The notes beneath the pieces are model-generated. The model saw only the letters and a program-made list of their open reading frames with translations, did not search any database and was not told the DNA's origin. Made by a program: the position numbers and the translations under genes. Shown in pieces: positions 8,182 through 15,878 of a DNA stretch of 64,000 nucleotides (within the stretch, counting starts at the first letter, position 1; each line of letters begins with the position of its first letter). The stretch spans positions 1 to 64,000 of IMG/VR virus record IMGVR_UViG_3300045454_000117; one strand, 5' to 3'. The stretch comes from a virus.

Positions 8182-8525
8182 CAGTCGATCCTCGCCACGC
8201 GGTAGGACTCGTCCGGCTGAACAACAGCGATCCAGGCACCGTCGAAAAACAGGATGCGCTCGTCGCGGAGCTTCGCCTGCGCGATCAGCTGGCGGGCTGG
8301 ATCGCCCGGATAGGTCAGGGTGCCGGCCTCGACGTCGAGCCGAAAACCGTTGGTGTCGCGCCAGCCGCCGCCGATATCGCGATAGGCGGCGTCGATCTGC
8401 TCGACCGCACCGACAGGGATTGAGGGACAGAGCATGTCCGGGATGGTGCCCAGCATTTCGCGGGCACCATATCCGCGCCGCTCCATGTGGGCCCGGGCGA
8501 TCGGGGTGAAGGTGAACTCGACCAT
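8181..8525 (-). CDS. Hypothetical protein, 114 aa
   Basis: A 114-aa protein starting MVEFTFTPIARAHMERRGYGAREM. The start at 8525 overlaps the stop of the coiled-coil gene (TGATG). It has alternating alpha/beta character and no motif I can place. Member of the leftward recombination operon. Confidence 0.7.
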   Translation of the reverse strand: MVEFTFTPIARAHMERRGYGAREMLGTIPDMLCPSIPVGAVEQIDAAYRDIGGGWRDTNGFRLDVEAGTLTYPGDPARQLIAQAKLRDERILFFDGAWIAVVQPDESYRVARID

Positions 8526-9337
8526 CAGCGCACCGCGCTTCCGGTCCGCGAGAAGATGCGGCACCCCTTGAGTTCCCGGATGCCGTTCTTGCCCCGCACC
8601 TGCGAGCGGATGACCTTCTCCAGCGCTTCGATCACACTGGGGTGCTTGAGATAAGCGTCGGGGACCTGGCGCACGTTCAGCACCTCGACGTCCCACGTTT
8701 CGGTCAGCGAAACAGAGCTGCCATAGTCGCCGCGCGCAACGGGACCGCGATCCAGCTTCGGGGCCGCGAACACCGGTTCCGGTTCGACCTCGACGGTTTC
8801 GGCCTCGCGGCCCTCAGCTGCGGCGCGGGCGTCCTCTTCGGCCTGGAGCCGGGCGCGCTCGCGCGCCGCCGCTTCCTCGGCCTCGCGGGCCTCGCGCGCG
8901 ATCCGCGCCGCCTCTTCGCGCTGCCTCCGGGCTTCCTCGGCAAGGAAGTCGTCCATGTGCTTGCGAGCGTTGGTGACCGCCGCCGACAGGTCGGCAACCA
9001 CATTATCGGCCTTGCCCTTGAGCGCGCGCTGGCTTGTGAGGAGCGGACGGTTGTGCTTCTCCCGGTGCTCCTCGACTGCCTTGGTCGCGGCCCCTGCCAT
9101 CTTCACGAAGTCGGCGATCCGACCGGCTGCGTCGCGATTGGCGCAACCTTTGACGCCGTTCCCGGCTTCGGTCAGGTCCTTGATCCGCTTCAACAGACCG
9201 TCTTTGGAAAGCCCCTCGACGAAGGCGTCGACAACCTTGACCTCCATCGGCACCTCGCCGCTGTTGTCACCGACCCCGGCAACCGGAACGGGTTCCGCCT
9301 CCGGCCAGGGCTTCACGTCGGAAAACACGTTGTCCAT
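8525..9337 (-). CDS. Coiled-coil protein of the recombination module
   Basis: A 270-aa protein; the start at 9337 is preceded by GAAGGAG. Residues ~90-195 form a long Ala/Glu/Arg-rich coiled coil (REEAARIAREAREAEEAAARE), followed by a globular tail (DVEVLNVRQVPDAYLKHPSVIEALEKVIRSQVRGK). Genes of this build often sit beside recT in phages and may act in recombination or nuclease control, but I cannot name an activity. Confidence 0.75.
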   Translation of the reverse strand: MDNVFSDVKPWPEAEPVPVAGVGDNSGEVPMEVKVVDAFVEGLSKDGLLKRIKDLTEAGNGVKGCANRDAAGRIADFVKMAGAATKAVEEHREKHNRPLLTSQRALKGKADNVVADLSAAVTNARKHMDDFLAEEARRQREEAARIAREAREAEEAAARERARLQAEEDARAAAEGREAETVEVEPEPVFAAPKLDRGPVARGDYGSSVSLTETWDVEVLNVRQVPDAYLKHPSVIEALEKVIRSQVRGKNGIRELKGCRIFSRTGSAVR

Positions 9338-9348
9338 GTCGGGCTCCT

Positions 9349-9753
9349 TCAAATCGTGATTGGGGCGGTCAGCAGATCGACGCGCCGGGTGGGGTTGGCC
9401 TGGGGACTGTCGGGGGCGTGTTCTTCGCCCCACGCCTGGAGCGAGGTCAGGTATCGGTACTCGCCCTCGTTGCTCGGCTCCTTGGCGCAGCTCGGCCACG
9501 CTCGTAGGATGTCGAAGGGCCGACCGTTGACCTCGGCTTGCCAGCGGTGCGACCGGTCCAGCTCGGTGCCGTCGATCGGATCGAGCGGAGGGCCGAACCA
9601 GATCTTGACGCCGACATGCATCGCACCGCTGCGCAGCTTCATCTTGTAGAAGCCGGCGACCGGGGTGTCGGGGTCGATGCCCTCGTAATGGGCAAGCGGT
9701 TCCTGCCTCTCGCCATAGATCAGGGCGTTGGCTATGGAGCGCGTGCGGGTCAT
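9349..9753 (-). CDS. Hypothetical protein, 134 aa
   Basis: A 134-aa protein (MTRTRSIANALIYGERQEPLAHYEG...). The segment GFYKMKLRSGAMHVGVKIWFGPPLDPIDG looks like a compact beta domain with conserved Trp residues. The start at 9753 overlaps the stop of the 84-aa gene by 4 bp. Function unknown. Confidence 0.7.
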   Translation of the reverse strand: MTRTRSIANALIYGERQEPLAHYEGIDPDTPVAGFYKMKLRSGAMHVGVKIWFGPPLDPIDGTELDRSHRWQAEVNGRPFDILRAWPSCAKEPSNEGEYRYLTSLQAWGEEHAPDSPQANPTRRVDLLTAPITI

Positions 9754-10004
9754 GGCTGTGCGCCCCCGAACAGGTTGCGCTCGGCCATCTCGCGGCGCTC
9801 TTCCTCGGTCCAAGAGGAGGGGTATGCGTGCATCTGCACCGCGACCATCCGCTCGACGGTATCGCCCAGCTCGTGGCAGCGCTCCGCCAAAGTCATGTCG
9901 GACAGGGCCGGACCCGGGAGGGTGAGCGGCGTATAGCTGGACTGGCGGCCGCTGGCGGTGCGGAAGGCGCGGGATGCGCCGACCATGACGGGATCGAGCA
10001 TCAT
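9750..10004 (-). CDS. Hypothetical protein, 84 aa
   Basis: An 84-aa protein starting MMLDPVMVGASRAF and ending in a charged helix (SWTEEERREMAERNLFGG). Coupled by 4-bp overlaps on both sides. No domain recognised. Confidence 0.65.
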   Translation of the reverse strand: MMLDPVMVGASRAFRTASGRQSSYTPLTLPGPALSDMTLAERCHELGDTVERMVAVQMHAYPSSWTEEERREMAERNLFGGAQP

Positions 10005-10384
10005 GCGCCCTCTCCCGCTGCGATGTTGATCTCGACGATCGCCTCGGCGGTGATGATGCGGACCGGGTGACCGTTGCGCACCGCCTTGTCGAACAGGGCA
10101 ATCATGGGATGCGGCTGCGGCACATAGCGAGGTCCGCCGCGCCAAGTCCGGACGTAGCGGCGAGCCTTCATGTCGTAGATGCCGCCGTGGGCGTCGCGAT
10201 CGTCCTTGAACGGCTGGACGAAGCAGACGTCGAACGCCACTTCCGCCGCCTCAAGATCGTCGGTGTAAGTGATGACCTCTTTGAGGCCGACGCAGGCGCT
10301 GATCTGATAGCGTCCGGTCTCGGACAGGGGCGTCAGAAAAACGCCGCCTGCTGGACTCGCCTGGATAACTGCGGTGCTGTGCAT
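10001..10384 (-). CDS. Hypothetical protein, first gene of leftward early operon
   Basis: A 127-aa protein and the first gene after the left operator. Start at 10384 has GGAG at good spacing; an in-frame GTG at 10396 is less likely. Segments GRYQISACVGLKEVITYTDDLEAAEVAFD suggest an alpha/beta fold. Function unknown. Expression should be set by the operators at 10438-10476. Confidence 0.7.
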   Translation of the reverse strand: MHSTAVIQASPAGGVFLTPLSETGRYQISACVGLKEVITYTDDLEAAEVAFDVCFVQPFKDDRDAHGGIYDMKARRYVRTWRGGPRYVPQPHPMIALFDKAVRNGHPVRIITAEAIVEINIAAGEGA

Positions 10385-10437
10385 CGTGATCTCCACAGCC
10401 CCTGACCAAAGGGGCTATGGCGATGACAATAGCGATA

Positions 10438-10476
10438 ATTGCGATAGTCGCAATACTAAATCGCGATTATCGCAAT
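10438..10476. promoter_or_regulatory. Left operator pair of the S24 repressor
   Basis: Two 17-bp sites: ATTGCGATAGTCGCAAT (10438-10454, perfect 7-bp inverted repeat) and ATCGCGATTATCGCAAT (10460-10476), centres 22 bp apart, about two helical turns. They lie between the HIRAN stop and the first leftward early gene, where a PL promoter is expected. The same site family recurs in the repressor/cro intergenic region. I could not fix the -35 and -10 boxes with confidence. Confidence 0.75.
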
Positions 10477-10491
10477 TTTTCCGCGATCCGG

Positions 10492-10887
10492 TCAGTCGTC
10501 AGGGTATATCGGGTCAGGATAAAAGTCTGGTTCATCGGTGTGATTTTCGCGATTTTCTCGCTCGGGGAGGACGGGATCAGCGCCGTCGAACGCGATGCGA
10601 ATCGCGGCTCCGTAATCCATCCGCTCTTGGAAGACGGCCTTGATGACCCGCCCCTTGTCGAGCATCGGCGCGATCCAGGCCGCGCGCTCGGCGGACAAAT
10701 AGCCCATCTGGATGCCACCGGAATTGAAAACGGCGACTGCGCGCTCGTCCTTCGGGTTCTTCGGCTCCCGCCTCAGTTCGATCGGGTCGCCAGGCCTACA
10801 AAGCGCGATGGCGAAATGCCGCGTCGGTCCCCGCTTGTTCGGATAGTCGACACCGACCACCGCCAGTGAGAGCGGCCCCCGCGCCAT
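10492..10887 (-). CDS. HIRAN-domain protein
   Basis: A 131-aa protein with the HIRAN pattern: SLAVVGVDYPN, PIELRREPKNPKDERAVAVF and GIQMGYLSAERAAWIAPMLDKG. HIRAN domains bind DNA ends, for example in HLTF and in stand-alone phage and bacterial proteins. It begins 3 bp after the repressor stop and is thus probably expressed in the lysogen with the repressor. A role in sensing DNA damage or stalled forks is an inference. The tail is acidic and Pro-rich. Confidence 0.85.
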   Translation of the reverse strand: MARGPLSLAVVGVDYPNKRGPTRHFAIALCRPGDPIELRREPKNPKDERAVAVFNSGGIQMGYLSAERAAWIAPMLDKGRVIKAVFQERMDYGAAIRIAFDGADPVLPERENRENHTDEPDFYPDPIYPDD

Positions 10888-10890
10888 CGG

Positions 10891-11553
10891 TCAAAGCTCG
10901 CGCGCGAGCCTGAACACGCGCCCGAAGATGCGCAGGTCTTCGGCGTCAATTTCCTGATCGGGAACCGCGGGATTGTCTGAGATCACGAGCACGCGCTGGG
11001 GGCCGATCGCCCGCAACCGCTTGATCGCCCCTGCCCCGTACATGGAAATTGCCCAGACTCGGTCATTGAGATTGAGCATGGTGGAGGTCGTATCGATCAT
11101 GACCTCGTCGCTGCTCTGCAGCGTCGGAAACATGCTGTCCCCGATCCCGCGCGCCAACCTGATACGATGCGGCGGCGTCCGGGTGATCGCACGAAGATAG
11201 CCGAGGTCGAACTTGACCGGCTCCTCCTCGATATAGTCGTCGATGTTGGTGCCATCGCCCATCGCGAGTGACAGGTCGAGCCGGATCAGCTCGACCACAT
11301 CATCCGCGCCAGACCCGCCTATCGCGGGGAGCACCTCAGCCGGCCGCACATCGCTGCGGCGGTGCGTCCGCTCCGCTTGTTCCACCCAAGCCAGCGCGAG
11401 GCCGCGTTCTTCACCACGCCACTGTCTGATGCCTCTGCGGATTTTCGAAAGCTTGTCGGCGCTGAGATCGATGCCGACCGCCAGTTCCTTCTGGTCGATC
11501 TTCAACCGATCCAGGCGCAGGAATATCTCGTCGAGGCGGTCGGAGTTGGCCAT
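10891..11553 (-). CDS. S24 (LexA/CI-like) phage repressor
   Basis: A 220-aa repressor. Residues ~5-45 hold a helix-turn-helix (IDQKELAVGIDLSADKLSKIRRG). Residues ~135-215 are the S24 peptidase domain with Ser140 in GDSMFPTL and Lys178 in GAGAIKRL. The start at 11553 is preferred over a frame extending through the operators. An Ala-Gly cleavage dipeptide is not obvious in the linker, so self-cleavage is uncertain. Divergent from the Cro-like gene across the operators at 11577-11637, as in classic immunity regions. Confidence 0.9.
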   Translation of the reverse strand: MANSDRLDEIFLRLDRLKIDQKELAVGIDLSADKLSKIRRGIRQWRGEERGLALAWVEQAERTHRRSDVRPAEVLPAIGGSGADDVVELIRLDLSLAMGDGTNIDDYIEEEPVKFDLGYLRAITRTPPHRIRLARGIGDSMFPTLQSSDEVMIDTTSTMLNLNDRVWAISMYGAGAIKRLRAIGPQRVLVISDNPAVPDQEIDAEDLRIFGRVFRLAREL

Positions 11554-11576
11554 CCGCCCATAGGACCGAACGTGAC

Positions 11577-11637
11577 GATAATCGCAATCGCGATTATCGC
11601 TATTTGTCGCTTGCGATTCCATCGCGATTATCGCATT
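11577..11637. promoter_or_regulatory. Right operator region between repressor and cro
   Basis: Sites ATCGCGATTATCGCTAT (11587-11603) and ATCGCGATTATCGCATT (11621-11637) match the left operators. GATAATCGC-AATC-GCGATTATC (11577-11598) is a perfect 9-bp inverted repeat covering the first. TTGCGA (11611) and CATTTA (11634) could form a rightward promoter whose start would fall at the cro ATG, giving a nearly leaderless mRNA. Confidence 0.75.
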
Positions 11638-11646
11638 TAACATCGC

Positions 11647-11889
11647 ATGCCGACCGCAATCGACACGCTATTCGACGCCCTCGGGGGCACAAGCGAGGTG
11701 TCTCGCATCACCAAGACCGCCTACTCGACGGTCCGGAGCATGAGGTCGAACGGGATCACCGAATCCCGTCTCGACCACATCGTTCTGGCCGCGCGGGCGC
11801 GCAAGCCCGAGGTCGCGCATATCGACCAGCTGGCGGCGGCGGTCGTTCCAATTGACCGCAAGGCCGCGGCCGAGGTCGCCGAACAGTGA
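11647..11889 (+). CDS. Cro-like DNA-binding protein
   Basis: An 80-aa protein starting MPTAIDTLFDALGGTSEVSRITKTAYSTVRSMRSNGITESRLDHIVLAA, a Cro/YdaS-type helix-turn-helix. It is divergent from the S24 repressor across shared operators and opens the rightward early operon. No Shine-Dalgarno is visible, so it may be read from a leaderless mRNA. Confidence 0.85.
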   Translation: MPTAIDTLFDALGGTSEVSRITKTAYSTVRSMRSNGITESRLDHIVLAARARKPEVAHIDQLAAAVVPIDRKAAAEVAEQ

Positions 11890-12143
11890 TCGCTCGCGCC
11901 GTCCCTTGTCGGTGTGCGAGCTGCAACGCCCCGAAGTGCGACTGCGATTTCAGCGCGTGGTTGCTGCCGCGCCGTGCGCCAGCCGCGCGCAGGGACCGCG
12001 TGGTTCGCCCGTTGGGTTCGCCCTGCTCGCCGATCGCCCTCCCGCCGCGTGAGCGCCGCGACGACCGCGCCCATGGGCACGGCCTTCAAACGGTCAGCTC
12101 TGTCGGCTCGAGGCTTCGTCATGATGGAGACCATGCGCGATGA
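11886..12143 (+). CDS. Hypothetical protein with CxxC motif, 85 aa
   Basis: GTG start overlaps the Cro stop (GTGA) and its TGA overlaps the next ATG, which favours this frame over two competing ones. The N terminus has CRCASCNAPKCDCDF, a possible zinc site. The rest is Arg-rich and low in information, so it is uncertain. Confidence 0.5.
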   Translation: MIARAVPCRCASCNAPKCDCDFSAWLLPRRAPAARRDRVVRPLGSPCSPIALPPRERRDDRAHGHGLQTVSSVGSRLRHDGDHAR

Positions 12144-12622
12144 GCGCACCGCACATCCACGGCCCGCGCCGAACTTTTTCCGCGTCATCCGCGGTTGAGA
12201 CCCAGGCGGACTCGCTCCGCCGGATCAAGACCGACGACGGCCTGACCTACAAGGATCTGGGGCGCTACCTCGGCGGCAAGTCCGAAGATCGCGCCGCCGC
12301 CTATGCTCCGCCGAAGGACAGCGAGCGCGCGATCGCCGCGATGGACATGCTAACCTTCCTCGCCGCGTGCGAGACTTGGGGAGGTCGCTTCGCCGACCCC
12401 CTGCTGGCGCTCGTCGGCGGTCGCTGGGCCGATGCCGGTTCGGTTTGCACCGGCGACCCCGGCGCGCTGACCCTCGCAACGCTGCTGCCCGCGATCATCG
12501 AGATCGAGAAGGACGGCATCACCTCCGCAGACGAGCTGGCTCCACACGAGGCTCTGATCCGGCGCGTCCACGCACTCACCACCGTCTGGCTCGAGATGAT
12601 CGCCCAGGAGAGCGCTCGATGA
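12140..12622 (+). CDS. Putative regulator with helix-turn-helix
   Basis: A 160-aa protein. Residues ~20-60 (DSLRRIKTDDGLTYKDLGRYLGGKSEDRAAAYAPP) look like an XRE-type helix-turn-helix, and the C-terminal part is helical. By position it could be the CII-like or replication-control regulator of the rightward operon. ATGA overlaps on both sides. The regulatory call is an inference. Confidence 0.65.
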   Translation: MSAPHIHGPRRTFSASSAVETQADSLRRIKTDDGLTYKDLGRYLGGKSEDRAAAYAPPKDSERAIAAMDMLTFLAACETWGGRFADPLLALVGGRWADAGSVCTGDPGALTLATLLPAIIEIEKDGITSADELAPHEALIRRVHALTTVWLEMIAQESAR

Positions 12623-13362
12623 AGCAGCACACCAGCTTGAACCGCTCGCGCATGTTGGACTGGCTCCGCGATCTCGAAGAGCGGGACGAGCCAGCCCCGA
12701 CCGACAGCGAAATCGCGGAGCGCTTCGGATTCGATAGCCCAGAGGCGGCGCGGACGCTGCTGGCCGACCTCGCCGATCGAGCCGAAATCGTGATCAAAGG
12801 CACCGGGGCGGAGCGCACGATCAAGATCGGTCGCACCCGCACGAGCTATGCCCATACGACCGTGGTGCCAGCCCCCGCGGTGCGGCGACCGACGACTTCT
12901 ACCGACGATGGCGTCCAGCGCATCCTGGAAATCGTGCAGCGCGGCAAAGAGGAAAAGCTCGAGCCGGTCGCGAAGCCACCCGCCGAACGCCCGACGCAGA
13001 CACCGCGAACGGAAGCGCCTACCGCTACGGTCCCGCCCCCAGCGCCGCTCCAGCCCGCTCCCTGTGGGCCCACCCGCCAAGCTGCATTCCGCATTACCGC
13101 CGCCGAGCACGCCCAGCTGTCGGCCCGCGCCGAAGCTGAGGATTCGTCGGTATCGGCGGTCTGCCAGCAGATCGTGCGGTCGGTTCTGGCCGGGCAGGAT
13201 CCGACGCCAGAGGTGCGCCTCGAACGCAAGCCCGTGATCCGCGCGGCAATGGTCACCGCCGCGCAGGAAGCCGGCATCCCGCTCGACGCTTTCGTCCGCC
13301 TCCTGATCGAGCGCGGATTCGAGAGCTTCATGGCCTCGCGACCGGAGGCGGAAGCGGCATGA
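12619..13362 (+). CDS. Winged-helix-like phage protein, 247 aa
   Basis: Residues 1-75 read as a winged helix (RMLDWLRDLEERDEPAPTDSEIAERFGFDS...AEIVIKGTGAERTIKIGR). A Pro/Ala-rich linker follows to about residue 145, then a helical C-terminal domain resembling ribbon-helix-helix or toxin-antitoxin-like segments (FRITAAEHAQLSARAE, QEAGIPLDAFVRLLIERGFE). Probably DNA-binding. Start at 12619 forms an ATGA overlap. Function unknown. Confidence 0.65.
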   Translation: MKQHTSLNRSRMLDWLRDLEERDEPAPTDSEIAERFGFDSPEAARTLLADLADRAEIVIKGTGAERTIKIGRTRTSYAHTTVVPAPAVRRPTTSTDDGVQRILEIVQRGKEEKLEPVAKPPAERPTQTPRTEAPTATVPPPAPLQPAPCGPTRQAAFRITAAEHAQLSARAEAEDSSVSAVCQQIVRSVLAGQDPTPEVRLERKPVIRAAMVTAAQEAGIPLDAFVRLLIERGFESFMASRPEAEAA

Positions 13363-13787
13363 GCTTGGTCGACGAGGTCGGGTACTTCCTCGCCCGCACC
13401 CGGATGGATGAACGGGAATTCGGTCGTCGCGCCGTTGACGACGCCGAGCAGGTCGAGAATATGCGCTGCGGCGTCCCGGTCACCGCCGGGCGCGCGCTGC
13501 GGCTCCGCCAGTTCATCGCCTCGTATCAGCCCACGGATGAAGCTGAGCACGACGCGCCGGCACCTGCCCCAGTTGCCGCCCCCTCGTCGCCGACCGAGGA
13601 CCGCGAGGAGCGCTTGGCGCCTAACGCCGCCCTGTCGGCGGCGGAACAGGGCTGCCAGCTGCTCCAATTCAAGATCCTGAAGCTCTACGAAGCGGTCGCT
13701 CGCCGCGACGGCCTGACCGTGGTCGAGGCCTGTATCCTGCTCAACTACGGGCCGGAGCGCTTCCAGACCTGGAGGGCGCGCCAGTGA
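13359..13787 (+). CDS. Hypothetical protein, 142 aa
   Basis: A 142-aa protein with an N-terminal helical domain possibly of HTH type (FLARTRMDEREFGRRAVDD...VTAGRALRLRQFI), an Ala/Pro linker and a C-terminal helix (GLTVVEACILLNYGPERFQTWRAR). It overlaps the upstream gene by 4 bp. Function unknown. Confidence 0.65.
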   Translation: MSLVDEVGYFLARTRMDEREFGRRAVDDAEQVENMRCGVPVTAGRALRLRQFIASYQPTDEAEHDAPAPAPVAAPSSPTEDREERLAPNAALSAAEQGCQLLQFKILKLYEAVARRDGLTVVEACILLNYGPERFQTWRARQ

Positions 13788-13939
13788 GCGCCGCCCTCGC
13801 ATCCGATCCCCGTCCGTCGCCGCGGACGAAACCCCGAGACTGGCGCTGCCGTGTTGCTGGCGTCGGTGGGATGGCGTGTCCCCTACGCGCATGCCGGCAA
13901 GTCTCGGGACGGCGGAACCACCTGACCAGGAGAATGTGA
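13784..13939 (+). CDS. Possible small Cys/Arg-rich protein, 51 aa
   Basis: GTG start overlaps the preceding stop (GTGA) and the TGA shares its last base with the next ATG, filling the gap exactly. The sequence (PRDWRCRVAGVGGMACPLRACRQ) is Arg/Cys-rich. Coupling geometry is the main support. Confidence 0.4.
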   Translation: MSAALASDPRPSPRTKPRDWRCRVAGVGGMACPLRACRQVSGRRNHLTRRM

Positions 13940-14268
13940 TGGGACAAGGAACCCCTCCCCCGGATCATAACGATCCGGAACAGATCAGCTTGATCCGGGA
14001 ATGCACCGACAAGATCATTTCGCTCGAAAAGCAACGGGCGTCGATCAACGCGGACATCTCGGCCGAGCGCAAGCGCATCAAGGCGTCGAACATCGACATG
14101 GATGCGTGGCGGGCGGCGAAACGCCGTCGCGAGATGGACCCGGACGTTCGCGCCGAGTTCGATCGCAGCCAGACGCTGTGCAACAAGGCGCTCGGTGTGC
14201 CTGTCCAGGCGGACCTGTTCGCCAACGACAGCGAAGCCGCGCCCGGCGAAATTCCGGACGCAGCGTAA
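13939..14268 (+). CDS. Hypothetical protein, 109 aa
   Basis: Start at 13939 has AGGAGA upstream. A mainly helical protein (ISLIRECTDKIISLEKQRASINADISAERKRIKASN) that resembles GapR-like or coiled-coil DNA-associated proteins of phages (DUF2312-like); this resemblance is tentative. It directly precedes the Acb2-like gene with a TAATG overlap. Confidence 0.65.
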   Translation: MGQGTPPPDHNDPEQISLIRECTDKIISLEKQRASINADISAERKRIKASNIDMDAWRAAKRRREMDPDVRAEFDRSQTLCNKALGVPVQADLFANDSEAAPGEIPDAA

Positions 14269-14507
14269 TGAGCGCCCCTGAACAGCAGGTCGCCTCAGAA
14301 GGCGATAGCCGCACGGTCAACAATGCCGTGCGGCATCAGTACCGCGTCCTCAGCGATGAGGAGAAGGCGCAGATGGTCCGCATCAAGGACCTCGGCGCCG
14401 AGTTCCTCGCGGCGATCGACGGTCTCGGCGCGAGCCGGGAATATTCGCTCGCGAAAACCAAGGTCGAGGAAGCGGTGATGTGGGCGGTCAAGGGGCTGAC
14501 CGCCTGA
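14268..14507 (+). CDS. acb2: Acb2-like cyclic-oligonucleotide sponge (anti-CBASS)
   Basis: A 79-aa protein: VNNAVRHQYRVLSDEEKAQ, then VRIKDLGAEFLAAIDGLG, then SLAKTKVEEAVMWAVKGLTA. This two-helix pattern, with a (H)xYRxLSxEE motif followed by an AxTKxxEAVMWAVK helix, is that of the Acb2/Tad1 hairpin family (T4 Vs.4-like). Members bind cyclic di- and trinucleotides as hexamers and so block CBASS and some Thoeris signalling. The length fits. It lies in the early rightward operon, the timing expected for counter-defence. Assignment is by motif recognition; binding specificity is unknown. Confidence 0.8.
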   Translation: MSAPEQQVASEGDSRTVNNAVRHQYRVLSDEEKAQMVRIKDLGAEFLAAIDGLGASREYSLAKTKVEEAVMWAVKGLTA

Positions 14508-15046
14508 TGCGCTACGCTGCCTTCGACCTCAGCTCGAAGACCGGCTGGGGGGTGTGGGATGGCCACGCCCCCCAACCACAGCTGGGCACGAAACATATTG
14601 TCGGCTGGGATTACGATGCCGGTTCGATGCTCGAGCTGTATCGGAAATGGCTCGGCGACTTCCTGCGCGCGCATCGGCCGCAGCGCATCGGCATCGAGGC
14701 GATGTTCATTGCGCCGCACCTCGACGCGCCCACCATCTTCAAGCAAGTCGCGCTGGTCAGCTTCACCCAGTGGGCCGCGAAAGCCGCAGCGATCCCCTGC
14801 ACGCTGATCTACTCGGCCAGCTGGAGGAAGACCTGGTATGGGTCCGCCACCGGACGCTCCGAAGATTTCAAGATCATGGCCGAGAACCGGTGCCGCGACT
14901 TGGGCTGGCCGGCTCCCGACCACAATGCCGCTGAGGCCGCGGGCATCCTCGACCACCTCGTGACGCAGATCGGGAAGGAGACGCCGCCTTGGCGCTCCAA
15001 TCACCTGTTCATGCCGGAGCCTGACCGAGTGAGGCGGCGCGGATGA
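14507..15046 (+). CDS. RuvC-like Holliday junction resolvase
   Basis: A 179-aa nuclease of the RNase H-like fold. Acidic residues D7 (YAAFDLSSKTGWG), E64 (IGIEAM) and the C-terminal DHNAAEAAGILDH cluster match RuvC-type crossover junction endonucleases found in phages. It would resolve recombination or replication branches before packaging. TGATG overlap with the Acb2-like gene and ATGA with the next. Confidence 0.88.
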   Translation: MRYAAFDLSSKTGWGVWDGHAPQPQLGTKHIVGWDYDAGSMLELYRKWLGDFLRAHRPQRIGIEAMFIAPHLDAPTIFKQVALVSFTQWAAKAAAIPCTLIYSASWRKTWYGSATGRSEDFKIMAENRCRDLGWPAPDHNAAEAAGILDHLVTQIGKETPPWRSNHLFMPEPDRVRRRG

Positions 15047-15687
15047 TCGGCTATGCCTCCCGCACCGGTACCAAGCGCAACCTCAATGCGCTTCGCGAAA
15101 ATGGCTGGCGTCTCATGGTGTCAGCGCGCGGCGTCCTGCGCACCGAGGGGTTTCGCTATGCGCTCGACAATGGGGCGTGGACGTCATCTCAGCGCAATGA
15201 GCCATTCGACACGATGGCCTTCGAGCGCGCGGTCGACCAGCTCGGTGCAGGTGCCGACTTCATCGTCATTCCGGACATCGTCAACGGTGGCATTGCAAGC
15301 CTGACCCGCTCGCGCCGTTGGTGGGAGAAGTTGCGCTTCACCTATGACCACATCGCGCACGTTCCGCTGTTGATCGCAGTCCAGAACGGATTCGAGCCGC
15401 GCGATGTCGCGCCTCTTCTCTCACCCAGGACCGGGATATTCATCGGAGGCACCTCCGGCTGGAAGGAACACTCACTGCGCCGGTGGGCCACGCTCGCGCG
15501 AACGCGCGGGGCCATCTGCCATGTCGGCCGCGTCAACACCGCGCGCCGGATCCGCCTGTGCGAGGCGGCCGGGGTCACTAGCTTCGACGGCTCCAGCGCC
15601 TCCCGCTTCGCGGTAACCGCCCGCCCACTCGAGCTGGCCCGCCAGCAAACCGACATCGAAGGGTACATTGCGAGGTTGGCAGCATGA
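15043..15687 (+). CDS. Queuine tRNA-ribosyltransferase-like phage protein
   Basis: A 214-aa TIM-barrel-like protein beginning MIGYASRTGTKRNLNALRENGWRL. It has FRYALDNGAW, FIVIPDIVNGG, VPLLIAVQNG, GIFIGGTSGWKEHSL, HVGRVNTARRIRLCEAAG and FDGSSASRFAV, an ordered strand/loop set that resembles tRNA-guanine transglycosylase-type barrels and phage homologues annotated as queuine-transferase-like. No deazaguanine biosynthesis genes are present in the window, so a base-exchange role in DNA or RNA is speculative. Confidence 0.7.
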   Translation: MIGYASRTGTKRNLNALRENGWRLMVSARGVLRTEGFRYALDNGAWTSSQRNEPFDTMAFERAVDQLGAGADFIVIPDIVNGGIASLTRSRRWWEKLRFTYDHIAHVPLLIAVQNGFEPRDVAPLLSPRTGIFIGGTSGWKEHSLRRWATLARTRGAICHVGRVNTARRIRLCEAAGVTSFDGSSASRFAVTARPLELARQQTDIEGYIARLAA

Positions 15688-15878
15688 GCGCGGCGATCGC
15701 GATCCTCCCGACCGAGCTGACTGTCGACGCCGCATGGTCACGGCACCGCGAGCTGTGCCTGCGCCTCGCCGAATCCCCGGAGCTCGAGCACGACGCAACC
15801 TTCGTCGCTGAGCTTGAAGCTGCAGCGAGCGATTGGCAGCGCGCGTACGCCGCGTGGGTGGGGGCGTCATGCCGGTGA
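15684..15878 (+). CDS. Hypothetical protein, 64 aa
   Basis: A 64-aa helical protein (VDAAWSRHRELCLRLAESPELEHDATFVAELEAAASDWQRAY). ATGA overlap with the upstream gene and 10-bp overlap with dnaB downstream. No function assignable. Confidence 0.65.
   Translation: MSAAIAILPTELTVDAAWSRHRELCLRLAESPELEHDATFVAELEAAASDWQRAYAAWVGASCR

Noticed and set aside
10891-11553. Self-cleaving repressor inferred from the S24 domain
   Set aside because: Ser140 and Lys178 are present but no convincing Ala-Gly cleavage dipeptide is visible in the linker, so autocleavage is not claimed.
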